A stretch of DNA of 64,000 bases. Source: Bacteroidales bacterium (lineage in GTDB: Bacteria > Bacteroidota > Bacteroidia > Bacteroidales > WCHB1-69). The notes below the pieces were generated by a model, which was given only the letters and a program-made list of their open reading frames with translations, had not been told where the DNA came from and made no database searches. The position numbers and the translations under genes were made by a program. Position 1 is the first letter of the stretch; every line of letters begins with the position of its first letter. Of this stretch, positions 31,830-40,509 are shown one piece after another. The stretch spans positions 26,958-90,957 of the forward strand of contig JAKSMC010000009.1 in assembly GCA_024400835.1 (NCBI GenBank), given 5' to 3'.

Positions 31830-32780
31830 ATGGCATCAGCACAGCAATACCCTTGGGGCGACGAGCGTCGCTTCCACTCATACAACTTGTTTTTGCGGCA
31901 GCAGTTCGGCGGTCGCATGCAGAAGCTCACCATTGACGCCGGCTTCACCTGTCCGAACCGCGACGGCCGATGTGGGATAGGCGGCTGCACCTACTGTCTG
32001 AACGCCGCCTTCAATCCAAATTACTGCACGCCAGCCAAGCGTGTTGCCACACAGCTGACGGAAGGTATGGAGTTTCATCGACACAGAAGCCGGAACCTAC
32101 ACGGATATTTGGCATACTTCCAGGCATTTTCTAACACCTATGCGCCAGTAGACAAGCTCCGTGCGCTATACGAGGAGGCGTTAGCCGTTCCCGGCGTCGA
32201 GGGGCTCGTCATCGCCACACGGCCCGACTGTCTCGGGGACGACGTGCTCGACTATCTCCAAGAGTTGTCGGCACGGACCTACGTTTCCGTGGAAATCGGA
32301 ATAGAAAGTTTCAGGGACGAGACTTTGAGGCGCATTCACCGCGGCCACAACAGTGTCTGTGCCATCAAGGCAGTAGAGCGCACCCACGCGAGGGGCATTC
32401 CCGTCGGCACGCACCTCATCTTCGGACTGCCCGGAGAGACGCCCGAGCACTGGATGGAGGATTTAGCCATCGTCAACAGGCTGCCTATTCACGACATCAA
32501 ATTCCACCAGTTACAGATTCTCAAAGGCACGCAGATGGAACGGGACTTCACAGCGCACCCCACGGATTTCCACCGATTCACGTTCGAGGAATATTTGGAA
32601 TTCATAGTAACATATCTGGAGCACCTGCGCCCCGGCATCGTCATTGAGCGTTTCGCCAGTGAAGTGCCCCCGCGGCTGTTAGCAGTGCCCGGATGGAAAA
32701 ACATACGTTACGACGCTGTGCTCCGTTGCATTGAAGAGACGATGGAACGCAGAAACACCTGGCAAGGAAAACTGTTATAG
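31830..32780 (+). CDS. TIGR01212-type radical SAM protein (YhcC-like)
   Basis: 316 residues. The iron-sulfur motif is CPNRDGRCGIGGCTYC, giving the family's spaced C-x(11)-C-x2-C set (Cys41, 53, 56). Also seen: YLAYFQAFSNTYAP, VEIGIESFRDETLRRIHRGH, and HLIFGLPGE. Members are radical S-adenosylmethionine enzymes of still uncertain reaction, widely conserved in bacteria. Gap to the upstream lipoprotein gene is 8 bases. The end lies 6 bases from a converging gene on the other strand. Confidence 0.92.
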   Translation: MASAQQYPWGDERRFHSYNLFLRQQFGGRMQKLTIDAGFTCPNRDGRCGIGGCTYCLNAAFNPNYCTPAKRVATQLTEGMEFHRHRSRNLHGYLAYFQAFSNTYAPVDKLRALYEEALAVPGVEGLVIATRPDCLGDDVLDYLQELSARTYVSVEIGIESFRDETLRRIHRGHNSVCAIKAVERTHARGIPVGTHLIFGLPGETPEHWMEDLAIVNRLPIHDIKFHQLQILKGTQMERDFTAHPTDFHRFTFEEYLEFIVTYLEHLRPGIVIERFASEVPPRLLAVPGWKNIRYDAVLRCIEETMERRNTWQGKLL

Positions 32781-32786
32781 AAATAA

Positions 32787-33338
32787 TTAGAAGTCCGATT
32801 TAATCTCCTGCAAGTCGATAGCCGAATTGCGGCTGTCTATGTAGGAAATCACCAAGGGGGCAGTGCTGCGGTAGTTGCATTTGGAGAGCACCACCTGGTT
32901 GCACGCACCGTTGTCGGGATCCTTGTCCGTACGCCAAAGGAGATAATCCGTGGTATAGGGCACGACACCCTCGCCGTCCTTGACTTTTAGAAATTCCTGA
33001 TATTCCATTCCGTATTTATCCGCCAGTTGGGCGCGCAAGGATTCGAACGTGTAGCGGGTGCTCATATAGAAGCAGACGGTCGCGCTGCACACCAAGTGAG
33101 TCTTCGCGGCCCCGCGGACCTCGACTTTCACCTTCTCACCAGCAAAAAGGCCCTTCATCACGACCAAGTTATCGCGACTGGCGTTCATATCCTGTTCAAA
33201 GCCCTTGCCCTTGAGTTTGGACGTAAAGGTGGAAATAGTGCAGTTCATTCCAATGCCCATAAACTTCTGGTTCTGGACTTGTGCTTGGCCGAGTAATGCG
33301 GCACATAAGAAAGCGAATAATACGAAGAGCTTTTTCAT
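32787..33338 (-). CDS. Small secreted protein, paralogue of the 62781 protein
   Basis: 183 residues with a signal peptide (MKKLFVLFAFLCAALLGQAQ). The mature N-terminus KFMGIGMNCTISTFTSKLKG resembles KFMGVEVNGQVSTVEQRLTT of the protein at 62781-63254, and both continue with a KGF motif, a lysine-containing G-x-F-x-G segment and a strand pair. So the two form a small paralogous family of unknown function. A promoter lies at 33360-33367. Confidence 0.78.
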   Translation of the reverse strand: MKKLFVLFAFLCAALLGQAQVQNQKFMGIGMNCTISTFTSKLKGKGFEQDMNASRDNLVVMKGLFAGEKVKVEVRGAAKTHLVCSATVCFYMSTRYTFESLRAQLADKYGMEYQEFLKVKDGEGVVPYTTDYLLWRTDKDPDNGACNQVVLSKCNYRSTAPLVISYIDSRNSAIDLQEIKSDF

Positions 33339-33359
33339 TCAATAGAATTTTTGAGGCGG

Positions 33360-33367
33360 CAAAAATA
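33360..33367 (-). promoter_or_regulatory. -7 element TATTTTTG for the 32787-33338 gene
   Basis: Matches TAnnTTTG followed by CCGCC, 21 bases upstream of the ATG. Confidence 0.8.
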
Positions 33368-33424
33368 AGAAAAAAGCATAGAACTGCGAAGAAGCCCGAA
33401 AGTTTAAGCCCCAAACGCCACCCC

Positions 33425-33519
33425 TTCATCTTTTCATCCTTTCATCCTTTCATATCTTCATCTCGTACTGCCTTCCAGGCAGCACCTCTCACATCTCACT
33501 TCTAACTTCTCACTTATTC
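33425..33519. repeat. Period-8 and period-7 tracts
   Basis: 33425-33463 repeats TCATCTTT/TCATCCTT with an 8-base period. 33486-33519 repeats CTCACAT/CTCACTT/CTAACTT with a 7-base period. Confidence 0.75.
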
Positions 33520-33549
33520 AACAATTGGTTTTATATTGGAAAATTATAT

Positions 33550-33557
33550 TATCTTTG
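33550..33557 (+). promoter_or_regulatory. -7 element TATCTTTG for the AAA ATPase gene
   Basis: Matches TAnnTTTG; leader of 94 bases to the ATG at 33652. Confidence 0.75.
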
Positions 33558-33580
33558 CACCGTCATAGACATTACGATTT

Positions 33581-33602
33581 TTCCGTAACGGAATTTCCGT
33601 AA
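33581..33602. promoter_or_regulatory. Possible operator in the ATPase leader
   Basis: Inverted repeat TTCCGTAACGGAA (33581-33593) directly followed by a third half-site TTCCGTAA (33595-33602), about 25 bases past the promoter. It looks like a repressor site; the protein that binds it is not known. Confidence 0.4.
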
Positions 33603-33651
33603 TTCAAAACACTATTTTCGGCAACACAAAATTATTATCACACATCTAATT

Positions 33652-34779
33652 ATGGCCAAAACAAAAAATATAACAAACCCATTTTCAGTTATTTCATATC
33701 TTGGAGCAGATTACTTCTGCGATAGAGAAAAAGAAGCGACAGACCTCTTTGGGTCACTCAAAAACGGTCGAAACATCACCCTTATAAGCCCAAGAAAGAT
33801 GGGAAAAACGGGACTAATCAAGCATATATTTCATCTAAACAGGAAAGAAAATGCATTCTTTTTCCACATAGATATTTATGGAACAACCAACCTTGCTGAG
33901 TTTACGAAGTGTTTTGCGGAGTCTGTTTTCAGCCAGCAGATAGCGACCTTCGCCAATCAGGTGTGGAAAGACATCACCACGCTTTTTGCCGGCATACGTC
34001 CCGTCATTACCACAGATCCCATTACGGGCGCGCCACAATGTATGGTAGATATCAAGCCACAGACCGAGGACGCCACCCTGCAGCAGATATTCGCCTATCT
34101 CGAAGCGGCGCGGAAGCCCTGCTTTGTGGCATTTGACGAGTTTCAAACCATTGCCGACTACACCGACTGCCAGATGGAGGCTCTGCTTCGCAAACACATT
34201 CAGCAACTCACCAACGTGCATTTCATTTTTGCCGGCAGCAAAAAGCACGTGATGGCCGATATGTTCCTCATGCACAACCGACCATTCTACCAAAGCACGC
34301 AGATAATGCACATCGGCGAGATTGACGAAACCAAATATGCGGAATTTGCCAACCGACATTTTGCCAAGCACAAACAGCATATTGCGCCCGAAGTCTTCCA
34401 CGAGTTGTACGACCTCGTAAAAGGACACACGTGGTATGTGCAAATGCTTCTGAACCGGCTGTACCAACTGGGACAAAAGGAAATTTCACACCAGCATATT
34501 TTAGAGGCATTGAATTACATCTTGGAAGAGAGCACGCCCTCCTATCAAATGTACCTCAACTTGATTACGGCAAAGCAGCGGGCATTGCTCCGTGCCATTG
34601 CCGAGGAAGGCAGCATCCGGGAGATTTGCGGCAAGGATTTCATATCCAGACACAATCTTGGCGTACCCAGTTCCATCAAAAGCTCCCTACAACTCCTCAT
34701 CGACAAAGAGCTGGTTTACGCAGACAACGGCGCATACTCCGTTTACGACCGCTTCTTCTCGCTGTGGCTCGCCATGTAG
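33652..34779 (+). CDS. AAA-type ATPase with C-terminal winged helix
   Basis: 375 residues. Seen: Walker A SPRKMGKTG (46-54), Walker B CFVAFDEFQTI near residue 160, a sensor segment VHFIFAGSKKHVMADMF, and a C-terminal winged-helix region. Architecture matches the PF01637-like ATPase group (archaeal-type/STAND-related), common in Bacteroidota and often in several copies. The role is not established; transfer of such genes is frequent. It stands alone, with its own promoter and a possible operator, between heptamer-repeat tracts. Confidence 0.85.
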   Translation: MAKTKNITNPFSVISYLGADYFCDREKEATDLFGSLKNGRNITLISPRKMGKTGLIKHIFHLNRKENAFFFHIDIYGTTNLAEFTKCFAESVFSQQIATFANQVWKDITTLFAGIRPVITTDPITGAPQCMVDIKPQTEDATLQQIFAYLEAARKPCFVAFDEFQTIADYTDCQMEALLRKHIQQLTNVHFIFAGSKKHVMADMFLMHNRPFYQSTQIMHIGEIDETKYAEFANRHFAKHKQHIAPEVFHELYDLVKGHTWYVQMLLNRLYQLGQKEISHQHILEALNYILEESTPSYQMYLNLITAKQRALLRAIAEEGSIREICGKDFISRHNLGVPSSIKSSLQLLIDKELVYADNGAYSVYDRFFSLWLAM

Positions 34780-34800
34780 GAATCCAAAAATGTTTTCCGC

Positions 34801-34868
34801 TTTTGGCTATTAGCCGTTAGCCTTCGGACGCAATGAATTGCGTCCCTACAACGCTCACTTCTCACTTC
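34801..34868. repeat. Period-7 tract around dispersed palindrome copy 2
   Basis: Units TATTAGC/CGTTAGC, then the palindromic 25-mer (34825-34849), then CACTTCT units. The palindrome is the inverted exact copy of 30016-30040. Confidence 0.75.
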
Positions 34869-37507
34869 ATCCCCCTCACCTTCACCTTCGGTTTCTCGCC
34901 ATTGAGGTCGTCGTAGTAGCAGCGAACGGTCTTGGGTTCATTGGGGAGCAGATCGAAGTAGTTGTCCGACCACTTCACCTCCCTGCCCGTGGCTTCGGTC
35001 AGCTGCACACCGTACTGCAAAGTCGGGGAGGTCAAGGTAATTTCGAGATAGTCGCCATGGTCCACGATTTTCTGCTGGATATCGCCTTTCGTCCATTGCA
35101 GTTCGCCCGGTTTCACGAAATAGGCGATGCGCTCGGCCACGGCCTTGCCATCCACCACGAACTGCAACTTCAAAGCGATGCGATTCGCTGCCACATCCTT
35201 GAAATCATCCGGACGCAACACGCACACCTTCATAGCCTTATCAGCGCCTACTTCACCCTTGAAACTTGAGACCTGAAACTTGGAACCTGAAACCTCATAA
35301 GCACTCACCTTTAGTTCGCCCTTCATCGCTTTGAGTCCGTCATTTATCAAATAGACGTCCAGCGTGTTGTCCTCGTGGTGTTGCACTGCGATGGCGACAT
35401 TGGCATACGCCTCCTTCAGTCTGTAGTGCAGGGCTTTCCAGCGGCCGGTGGCATCAATGCTGCTCCAGGAGGCCACGGGCCAGCAGTCGTTGAGTTGCCA
35501 GTAGAGCGTGCCGCGGCACTTGTCGTGCTGGATGCGGTGCGCGTCGATGGCCTGCACAATGCCTTCCGCCTGCACGAGCTGGCTGACATAGGCAAACTCG
35601 TCCAAATCGTCGGTCTTGGTGTAGTGGAAATCCTCCGCCATCGCTTTGCGGATAATCTCCACTCCCCTACCGTGCTTCTGGTGATTGTTCAAAGAGGGAG
35701 AGCCGAGGTGGCGTTCCGCAGGCGTGGTAAAAGTCTCAATCGTCGCCATTTCGGGATAAGACTGGAAGCCGTACTCAGTCATAAAGCGGCCGGTTTTCTC
35801 GGGCCAGATGGAGAAAGGCATTTCGCCCCACCAGACGCCCCAATAGTGGGAGCAGCCGTGCGTGCAGCACTCGTCGTGCCCCCAGCCGAAGGTCGGCGAG
35901 GTGGAGACATAGTTGGCGTTGTGAAAATTGTCTTTCAGCACCTCGGGCAGTGTCTTTTCAAAGAGGTTGTGAAAATCCTGATAAAGTTGCTTGTTCTGGG
36001 CATCTGTCCAGTTCAGCGCCTGTTGCCAGCCCCAGTCTTCCAAACCGTTGTGGACTTCGTTATTGCCGCACCAGACGGCCATGCATGCGTGGTTGCGCAA
36101 GCGGCGCACCTGCTCCACAGCTTCGGTTTTAGCATTCTTCAAGAAAGATTCATCGCCGGGATAGGGATTGCAGGCGTACATAAAATCCTGCCATACTAAC
36201 AGTCCGAATTGGTCGCAATAGCTGTAGAAAGCGTCATCCTCGTAGAGTCCGCCGCCCCACACGCGAATCATATTCATATTCACCTCCTGCGCGTCGTGCA
36301 GCAGCTGATAGTACAAATCATTGCCATCTTGGCGCTGCATCTTGCCCGGATAGGAAGTCGCGGGAATCCAGTCGGCGCCGCGCATAAAGCAGGGCTTGCC
36401 GTTGACCACAAAGGCAAACGACTCACCGATGTCATCCTTTTCGCGCTTAAGCTCGATGGTGCGCAGACCGTGTTGAACGATTTCGCTATTGGGCAGATTG
36501 CTATCATAATAAACATTCCCTTTGTAGTTAATACGGGCGTAAAAAGTATAGAGGTTCGGTTCTCCCATTCCGTTGGGCCACCACATCTTCGGATGCTTGA
36601 TTTTTACAGGTACGGAGATTTTGTTGTGTCCCTTTTGCAGACGCACCTTGCGCTGCACGACCTGGGTGTTTTTCTGCCCTAACAGATTTGTACTATCCGA
36701 AGGATCCACTGCAGGCGGCACCACCGTTATGCAGACATCCACCTTCATTTTCTTCTCTGCCTCAATATCCAGTTCCACCATACATTCCCACACGCCGTTC
36801 GTGTCGAGCGTCGGTTTGGTATCATAGATATAGAGATTGTTTTTCTTAAAATACTTCCAGCTGCGGAGATAGACGACTTTCCAAATGCCGCAGGTGTTGA
36901 TTTTCGGGCCCCAGTCCCAGCCGGACTCATACTGCGCCTTGCGGGTAAACACGCGCGTGTCGGGCATCTGGAAAGGCACCTTGGACTTGCCGAGGCTGTC
37001 GAAAGGCGTGGTCGGCAGAAACTTCACAATCAGTTCGTTATCTTTCTCTTTGAGTTTTTCCTCCACATCAAAAGCCCACTCGCGGAACATATTGTTGGGC
37101 ATCTCGGTGCCATCCACGCTTTGGAGGCGCTCGCCATTGAGATAAATCTCCGCGTATGTATCCAGCCCTTGAAACACCAACTGGTGATGGCCGTAGGAAC
37201 GCTCCGAAAGACACTCTTTGTCAAAGAAGAGGCGGTAGGTCCAAGTGCTGTCGGAGACCCACTGAACGGAATCCTCATTGGTGCCGAAGTGCGGATCGGG
37301 AATCAAGCCGTTTTGGAGCAGGTCGTCGTGAATGTTGCCGGGCACGGTGGCGGGGTACCACTTGCCGTTGTATTGGAACTGCCAGTCGTTAGAGACGAGG
37401 AACCGCACATTCTCGCAGCTTTCGATGTTATCGATTTTGCAACCGCAGCAGCAGAGCGCCGCCGCAAAAATCAAGGATATGGAGAGGAGGTGTAAAAATT
37501 TCGTCAT
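34862..37507 (-). CDS. Beta-mannosidase, GH2 family, lipoprotein
   Basis: 881 residues from the ATG at 37507, preceded by a promoter at 37528-37535. An N-terminal signal ends in a Cys cluster (AAALCCCGCK), pointing to a lipoprotein. GH2 domains follow: the sugar-binding jelly roll (WYPATVPGNIHDDLLQNGLI), an Ig-like domain, the TIM barrel with the acid/base glutamate in WCGNNEVHNGLEDWGW and the nucleophile in TEYGFQSYPE, and C-terminal beta domains. Predicted reaction: release of terminal beta-mannose from mannans or N-glycan cores. No polysaccharide-utilisation (SusCD) genes lie nearby. Confidence 0.95.
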   Translation of the reverse strand: MTKFLHLLSISLIFAAALCCCGCKIDNIESCENVRFLVSNDWQFQYNGKWYPATVPGNIHDDLLQNGLIPDPHFGTNEDSVQWVSDSTWTYRLFFDKECLSERSYGHHQLVFQGLDTYAEIYLNGERLQSVDGTEMPNNMFREWAFDVEEKLKEKDNELIVKFLPTTPFDSLGKSKVPFQMPDTRVFTRKAQYESGWDWGPKINTCGIWKVVYLRSWKYFKKNNLYIYDTKPTLDTNGVWECMVELDIEAEKKMKVDVCITVVPPAVDPSDSTNLLGQKNTQVVQRKVRLQKGHNKISVPVKIKHPKMWWPNGMGEPNLYTFYARINYKGNVYYDSNLPNSEIVQHGLRTIELKREKDDIGESFAFVVNGKPCFMRGADWIPATSYPGKMQRQDGNDLYYQLLHDAQEVNMNMIRVWGGGLYEDDAFYSYCDQFGLLVWQDFMYACNPYPGDESFLKNAKTEAVEQVRRLRNHACMAVWCGNNEVHNGLEDWGWQQALNWTDAQNKQLYQDFHNLFEKTLPEVLKDNFHNANYVSTSPTFGWGHDECCTHGCSHYWGVWWGEMPFSIWPEKTGRFMTEYGFQSYPEMATIETFTTPAERHLGSPSLNNHQKHGRGVEIIRKAMAEDFHYTKTDDLDEFAYVSQLVQAEGIVQAIDAHRIQHDKCRGTLYWQLNDCWPVASWSSIDATGRWKALHYRLKEAYANVAIAVQHHEDNTLDVYLINDGLKAMKGELKVSAYEVSGSKFQVSSFKGEVGADKAMKVCVLRPDDFKDVAANRIALKLQFVVDGKAVAERIAYFVKPGELQWTKGDIQQKIVDHGDYLEITLTSPTLQYGVQLTEATGREVKWSDNYFDLLPNEPKTVRCYYDDLNGEKPKVKVRGMK

Positions 37508-37527
37508 AGTCTCGTTTTTTAAAGTCG

Positions 37528-37535
37528 CAAAAGTA
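37528..37535 (-). promoter_or_regulatory. -7 element TACTTTTG for the beta-mannosidase
   Basis: Matches TAnnTTTG, 20 bases upstream of the ATG at 37507. It lies at the boundary with the truncated ORF6N gene. Confidence 0.8.
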
Positions 37536-37560
37536 CAAAAGAAAACGACACGCGAGAGCC

Positions 37561-38088
37561 GAATTGTATGGTGTGCAAACAAAAGAAATCAACCAGGCAG
37601 TCAAGAACAACCCTGAAAAGTTTCCTGATGGATACATCTTTTTATTAGAAAAGGAGGAAAAAGAGGAACTGGTCAAAAATTTTGACCGGTTCAATTCACA
37701 AAAACATTCATCTGCTACATTAAAGGCTTTCACGGAAAAAGGTTTGTATATGTTGGCCACCATTTTGAAAAGTCCTCAGGCCGTGCAAACCACCATAGCC
37801 ATTGTGGAGGCGTATGCCAAACTCCGTGAACTGGCTCGTGTGGTGGTGGAGATTCCGCAAGCGGAAGAAGACGGACCACAACAGAAGACCCTGCTGAAAC
37901 GTAGCGGACAGTTGGTGTCTGAAATATTGGACAGCACACTGCCCAAACAATCGGAGGAAACCTCTTTTGAACTCAATCTCGCGATGGTGAAATTCAAGCA
38001 CTCGGTTAAACGAGAACACGACGACGAAATGGCTGCCTTGAAAAAAGAGTTAGAGGTATTGAAAAAGAAAATGGAAGAGAGTATCTAG
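37561..38088 (+). pseudogene. 5'-truncated ORF6N-domain gene
   Basis: The frame enters at ELYGVQTKEINQAVKNNPEK, the middle of the ORF6N DNA-binding domain, and continues with KNFDRF, TLKAFTEKGLYMLATILKS and a coiled-coil C-terminus (KKELEVLKKKMEESI). The family's N-terminal ~30 residues (up to the DRDLAELYG turn) are missing, and the sequence just upstream is the beta-mannosidase promoter. No ATG precedes the domain; only a TTG at 37564 could start it. ORF6N proteins are phage- and plasmid-linked. The remnant has no in-frame stops, so the loss may be recent. Confidence 0.75.
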
Positions 38089-38101
38089 TCGGCTAAAGAA
38101 T

Positions 38102-38962
38102 TTACACAAACCTTCTCGTATGCTTTTTGTACTCCGCGTACTCCGGTTTGTTCTTCAGCTGTCGGCCTTCCATCAGCGGGATGCTGATGAAGCAGAACAG
38201 CAGCGTGTTCATCACCGCGCCGATGAGCCAGAACCAGTCGTGCGCGATATTCGGCGTTACAGAGAGGAACATCAGATAGACGCCCCACCACATCGTAATC
38301 TCGCCAAAGTAGTTCGGATGGCGACCGTGCTTCCACAAGCCCACATTGCAGACGCGGCCTTTCTTCTCGCGAATGAACTGGTGGATCTGATGGTCGGCAA
38401 CCAGTTGCAGCGTGGCAGCACCGATGCAAAGCAAACAAGCCAAGACCGTAAGGGCATTTGCTGGCAGACCGTATTCTATAATTTTGAAGCCAGGAACCAT
38501 CGCCATAAACACCACAATCGTCGGCACCATATTCAGTCCGGCGAAGTTGATGATTTGGAAAACGAAGGGGCTCTTTTCCGTTCTGTACTTGGTATAGCGC
38601 CAATCCTCGGAATTGAGGTTGCGGAAGGTGTAGGCCCAGTTGCCCGTCAGGCGGATGCCCCACCACCAGACGGCAATCAGCAACAGCACGGTCGATCCTG
38701 ACCACGAGCCTAACTGGCAGGCGTAAGCCGTCATCATCACCGGAGGCGCCACACTCCAGTAGGGATCATAGACCGACACGTTTTTGAATATCAGTCCGAA
38801 AATCCAGACAAAGACCGTTGCGACTACATCAGCGATAAAAAGTCGCCACAGCACGTGCCACGACGCCACACAAGGGCATTTGTACGTTGCCCAGCCGACA
38901 AAGAAGGCCGCAATATAAATAATGGCAATAATGATAAAACTAAGGGCTCGGGATGATTTCAT
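38102..38962 (-). CDS. DUF1295 / steroid 5-alpha-reductase-like membrane protein
   Basis: 286 residues, ~7 transmembrane helices. The family motifs are NVSVYDPYWSVAPP in the N-terminal half and the C-terminal GLWKHGRHPNYFGEI, then a YAEYKKHTRRFV tail, typical of DUF1295. The group belongs to the isoprenylcysteine methyltransferase / steroid reductase fold; the substrate is unknown and NAD(P)H-dependent lipid reduction is only a guess. A period-7 tract (38976-38998) lies just upstream and no TAnnTTTG element was found. Confidence 0.88.
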   Translation of the reverse strand: MKSSRALSFIIIAIIYIAAFFVGWATYKCPCVASWHVLWRLFIADVVATVFVWIFGLIFKNVSVYDPYWSVAPPVMMTAYACQLGSWSGSTVLLLIAVWWWGIRLTGNWAYTFRNLNSEDWRYTKYRTEKSPFVFQIINFAGLNMVPTIVVFMAMVPGFKIIEYGLPANALTVLACLLCIGAATLQLVADHQIHQFIREKKGRVCNVGLWKHGRHPNYFGEITMWWGVYLMFLSVTPNIAHDWFWLIGAVMNTLLFCFISIPLMEGRQLKNKPEYAEYKKHTRRFV

Positions 38963-38975
38963 AACGGATAAATAG

Positions 38976-38998
38976 TTTCAAGTTTCAGGTTTCAAGAG
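38976..38998. repeat. Period-7 tract (GTTTCAA/GTTTCAG)
   Basis: Same unit as at 30052-30080, just upstream of the DUF1295 gene. Confidence 0.75.
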
Positions 38999-39033
38999 AG
39001 GTGGCTCCCCAATAGTCAAAGTCAATGTTCAAA

Positions 39034-39124
39034 AGTAGAGAGGTAGAAAGGGAGAAAAGTAGAGGGAGACACCAAACAGCTAACGGCCAAAAGCTAATGG
39101 CTAAAGGCTGCTAACGGCCAATGG
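39034..39124. repeat. Two adjoining period-7 tracts
   Basis: 39034-39066 has purine-rich units (AGTAGAG/AGGTAGA). 39079-39124 has TAACGGC/CAAAAGC/TAATGGC/TAAAGGC units and runs into the last codons of the next gene. The 16-mer GCTAACGGCCAAAAGC also occurs near 30084. Confidence 0.7.
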
Positions 39125-39962
39125 AAGCTGCGATGGCTTCGCTGCTGAGCAGGGCTTTTCCGGTATTGGAAAAGAGGGTATCTAACACGGAGTAAGGGAT
39201 GACGCAGCTGGGTGCGCCTGCTGCATACGGAGCAATTTCATACTCTTGGTACTGGAAGAGAACACCTTTTTCAAGAAAGACCGGCATAGTCTGTGGGAGC
39301 GGGAAATAGCCGTTCATAAAGCCCTCCTTCAATTCTTGGAATTCTTTGTCATCCATATTAAAAAATGATTTCTGAATCGTACGGGACACCAGTTCGCGCA
39401 CATCGTCCATACGATTAGACCGGAAGATGTTCCAATCCATACGACGGCCATCCAGCTTGCGGAAAGTTTGGGCTGCCGTATAATGAGAGCCGTGAGCGCC
39501 GCCCAAGTAGGTCTCTTGCAGGCATTGATAGGTCACAAACGTTTCCGTCTCGTACTCCTTGCTAATCTTCACATCATAATCGAACGCCATACCAGCAGGC
39601 GCATCTTGCAAAAACTGCTTACAGAAATTGACTTTGTCTTGTACATAGAAATTCAGCATCTTCTTGCCATCACTTACCTTACCGGAATAGGTGCCGTCCA
39701 GCATTTCGGAAATCCATTCCTGAATGCTGTTGACAGCCAGGAAACAGCCATCCTTCGGAAAATCCGCCGAAATAGATGAACAGATTGACACCCCATTCAC
39801 AGAAATAGAATCTTGCATATTGATGGCTTCCGTTTCAATATCGGCAGGCGCCATCTTGGAAAGCGAGGTGCTGAGACTTTTCTTCACACAGGAAGACATC
39901 AGCAAAACCATTGAAATCGAAGTGAGTACACACAGAAAGCGAGTAAGATTAGTTCTTTTCAT
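39111..39962 (-). CDS. DUF3298-type (RsiV-like) lipoprotein
   Basis: 283 residues from the ATG at 39962, with a lipoprotein signal (LCVLTSISMVLLMSSC). The mature domain contains AFDYDVKISKEYETETFVTYQ, a LGGAHGSHYTAAQTF motif and a C-terminal QYEIAPYAAGAPSC, IPYSVL, the pattern of the DUF3298/RsiV-like family, which in Bacillus RsiV binds lysozyme. The Bacteroidota members are of unknown function. The in-frame ATG at 40031 lies upstream of the promoter (39982-39989) and is rejected. The 3' end overlaps a heptamer tract. Confidence 0.85.
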   Translation of the reverse strand: MKRTNLTRFLCVLTSISMVLLMSSCVKKSLSTSLSKMAPADIETEAINMQDSISVNGVSICSSISADFPKDGCFLAVNSIQEWISEMLDGTYSGKVSDGKKMLNFYVQDKVNFCKQFLQDAPAGMAFDYDVKISKEYETETFVTYQCLQETYLGGAHGSHYTAAQTFRKLDGRRMDWNIFRSNRMDDVRELVSRTIQKSFFNMDDKEFQELKEGFMNGYFPLPQTMPVFLEKGVLFQYQEYEIAPYAAGAPSCVIPYSVLDTLFSNTGKALLSSEAIAASIGR

Positions 39963-39981
39963 ATCGTAAAAATTTGAGCGG

Positions 39982-39989
39982 CAAAGATA
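39982..39989 (-). promoter_or_regulatory. -7 element TATCTTTG for the DUF3298 lipoprotein
   Basis: Matches TAnnTTTG, 19 bases upstream of the ATG at 39962. Confidence 0.8.
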
Positions 39990-40033
39990 GTAATTATCGT
40001 TGATTTTGGCATTGATTTTTTTAGTTGTCAACT

Positions 40034-40059
40034 ACCGGCCGTCGGCTGTCGGCCATTTG
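40034..40059. repeat. Short period-7 tract (CGGCCGT/CGGCTGT)
   Basis: Three units in the spacer upstream of HigBA. Confidence 0.6.
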
Positions 40060-40175
40060 TTATCGAATTCCAAGAATGTCTCTTTTGTCGCGCTTTCTAT
40101 TTAATAAACATTTGTTAAAATATCAAACATTATAAAATATTTTACATTATTTATAATATATTTCAAAATAAATTG

Positions 40176-40183
40176 TAATTTTG
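40176..40183 (+). promoter_or_regulatory. -7 element TAATTTTG for the HigBA operon
   Basis: Matches TAnnTTTG, 21 bases before the higB ATG at 40205. Confidence 0.75.
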
Positions 40184-40204
40184 CAGTCAAAAACCACAAG
40201 AAAG

Positions 40205-40498
40205 ATGAAAGTTGTTTCACATAGAAAAATAGTGGAATTCTACACCAAGCATCCCGATGCGCATTACGCTTTGGAGCGGTGGTACAAGAAGACGCTCAAA
40301 AAGATGTGGAAGAATTTTCCCGAGATGAAAGACGATTTGGGAAGCGCAGACCATGTTGGGAACCAGCACTACGTGTTCAACATCAAAGGGGATGGCTGCC
40401 GCTTGGTAGCCGTAGTGCAGTTCACCCACGGATACAGATACATCCGGTTCGTAGGCACGCAAGAGGAATACAATCAAATAGATGCTTCAAACATATAA
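40205..40498 (+). CDS. higB: HigB-type mRNA interferase toxin
   Basis: 97 residues from the ATG at 40205. The sequence matches the HigB toxin family: KIVEFYTKHPDAHYALERWYK, DHVGNQHYVFNIKGDGCRLV and a C-terminal YIRFVGTQEEYNQID (compare the family's FVGTHxEYDxI). HigB toxins cleave mRNA on the ribosome. The cognate antitoxin gene starts 11 bases downstream, the usual toxin-first order. Unlike the two other pairs in this window, no duplicated host-gene end brackets it. Confidence 0.9.
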   Translation: MKVVSHRKIVEFYTKHPDAHYALERWYKKTLKKMWKNFPEMKDDLGSADHVGNQHYVFNIKGDGCRLVAVVQFTHGYRYIRFVGTQEEYNQIDASNI

Positions 40499-40509
40499 AA
40501 CAGACAATT

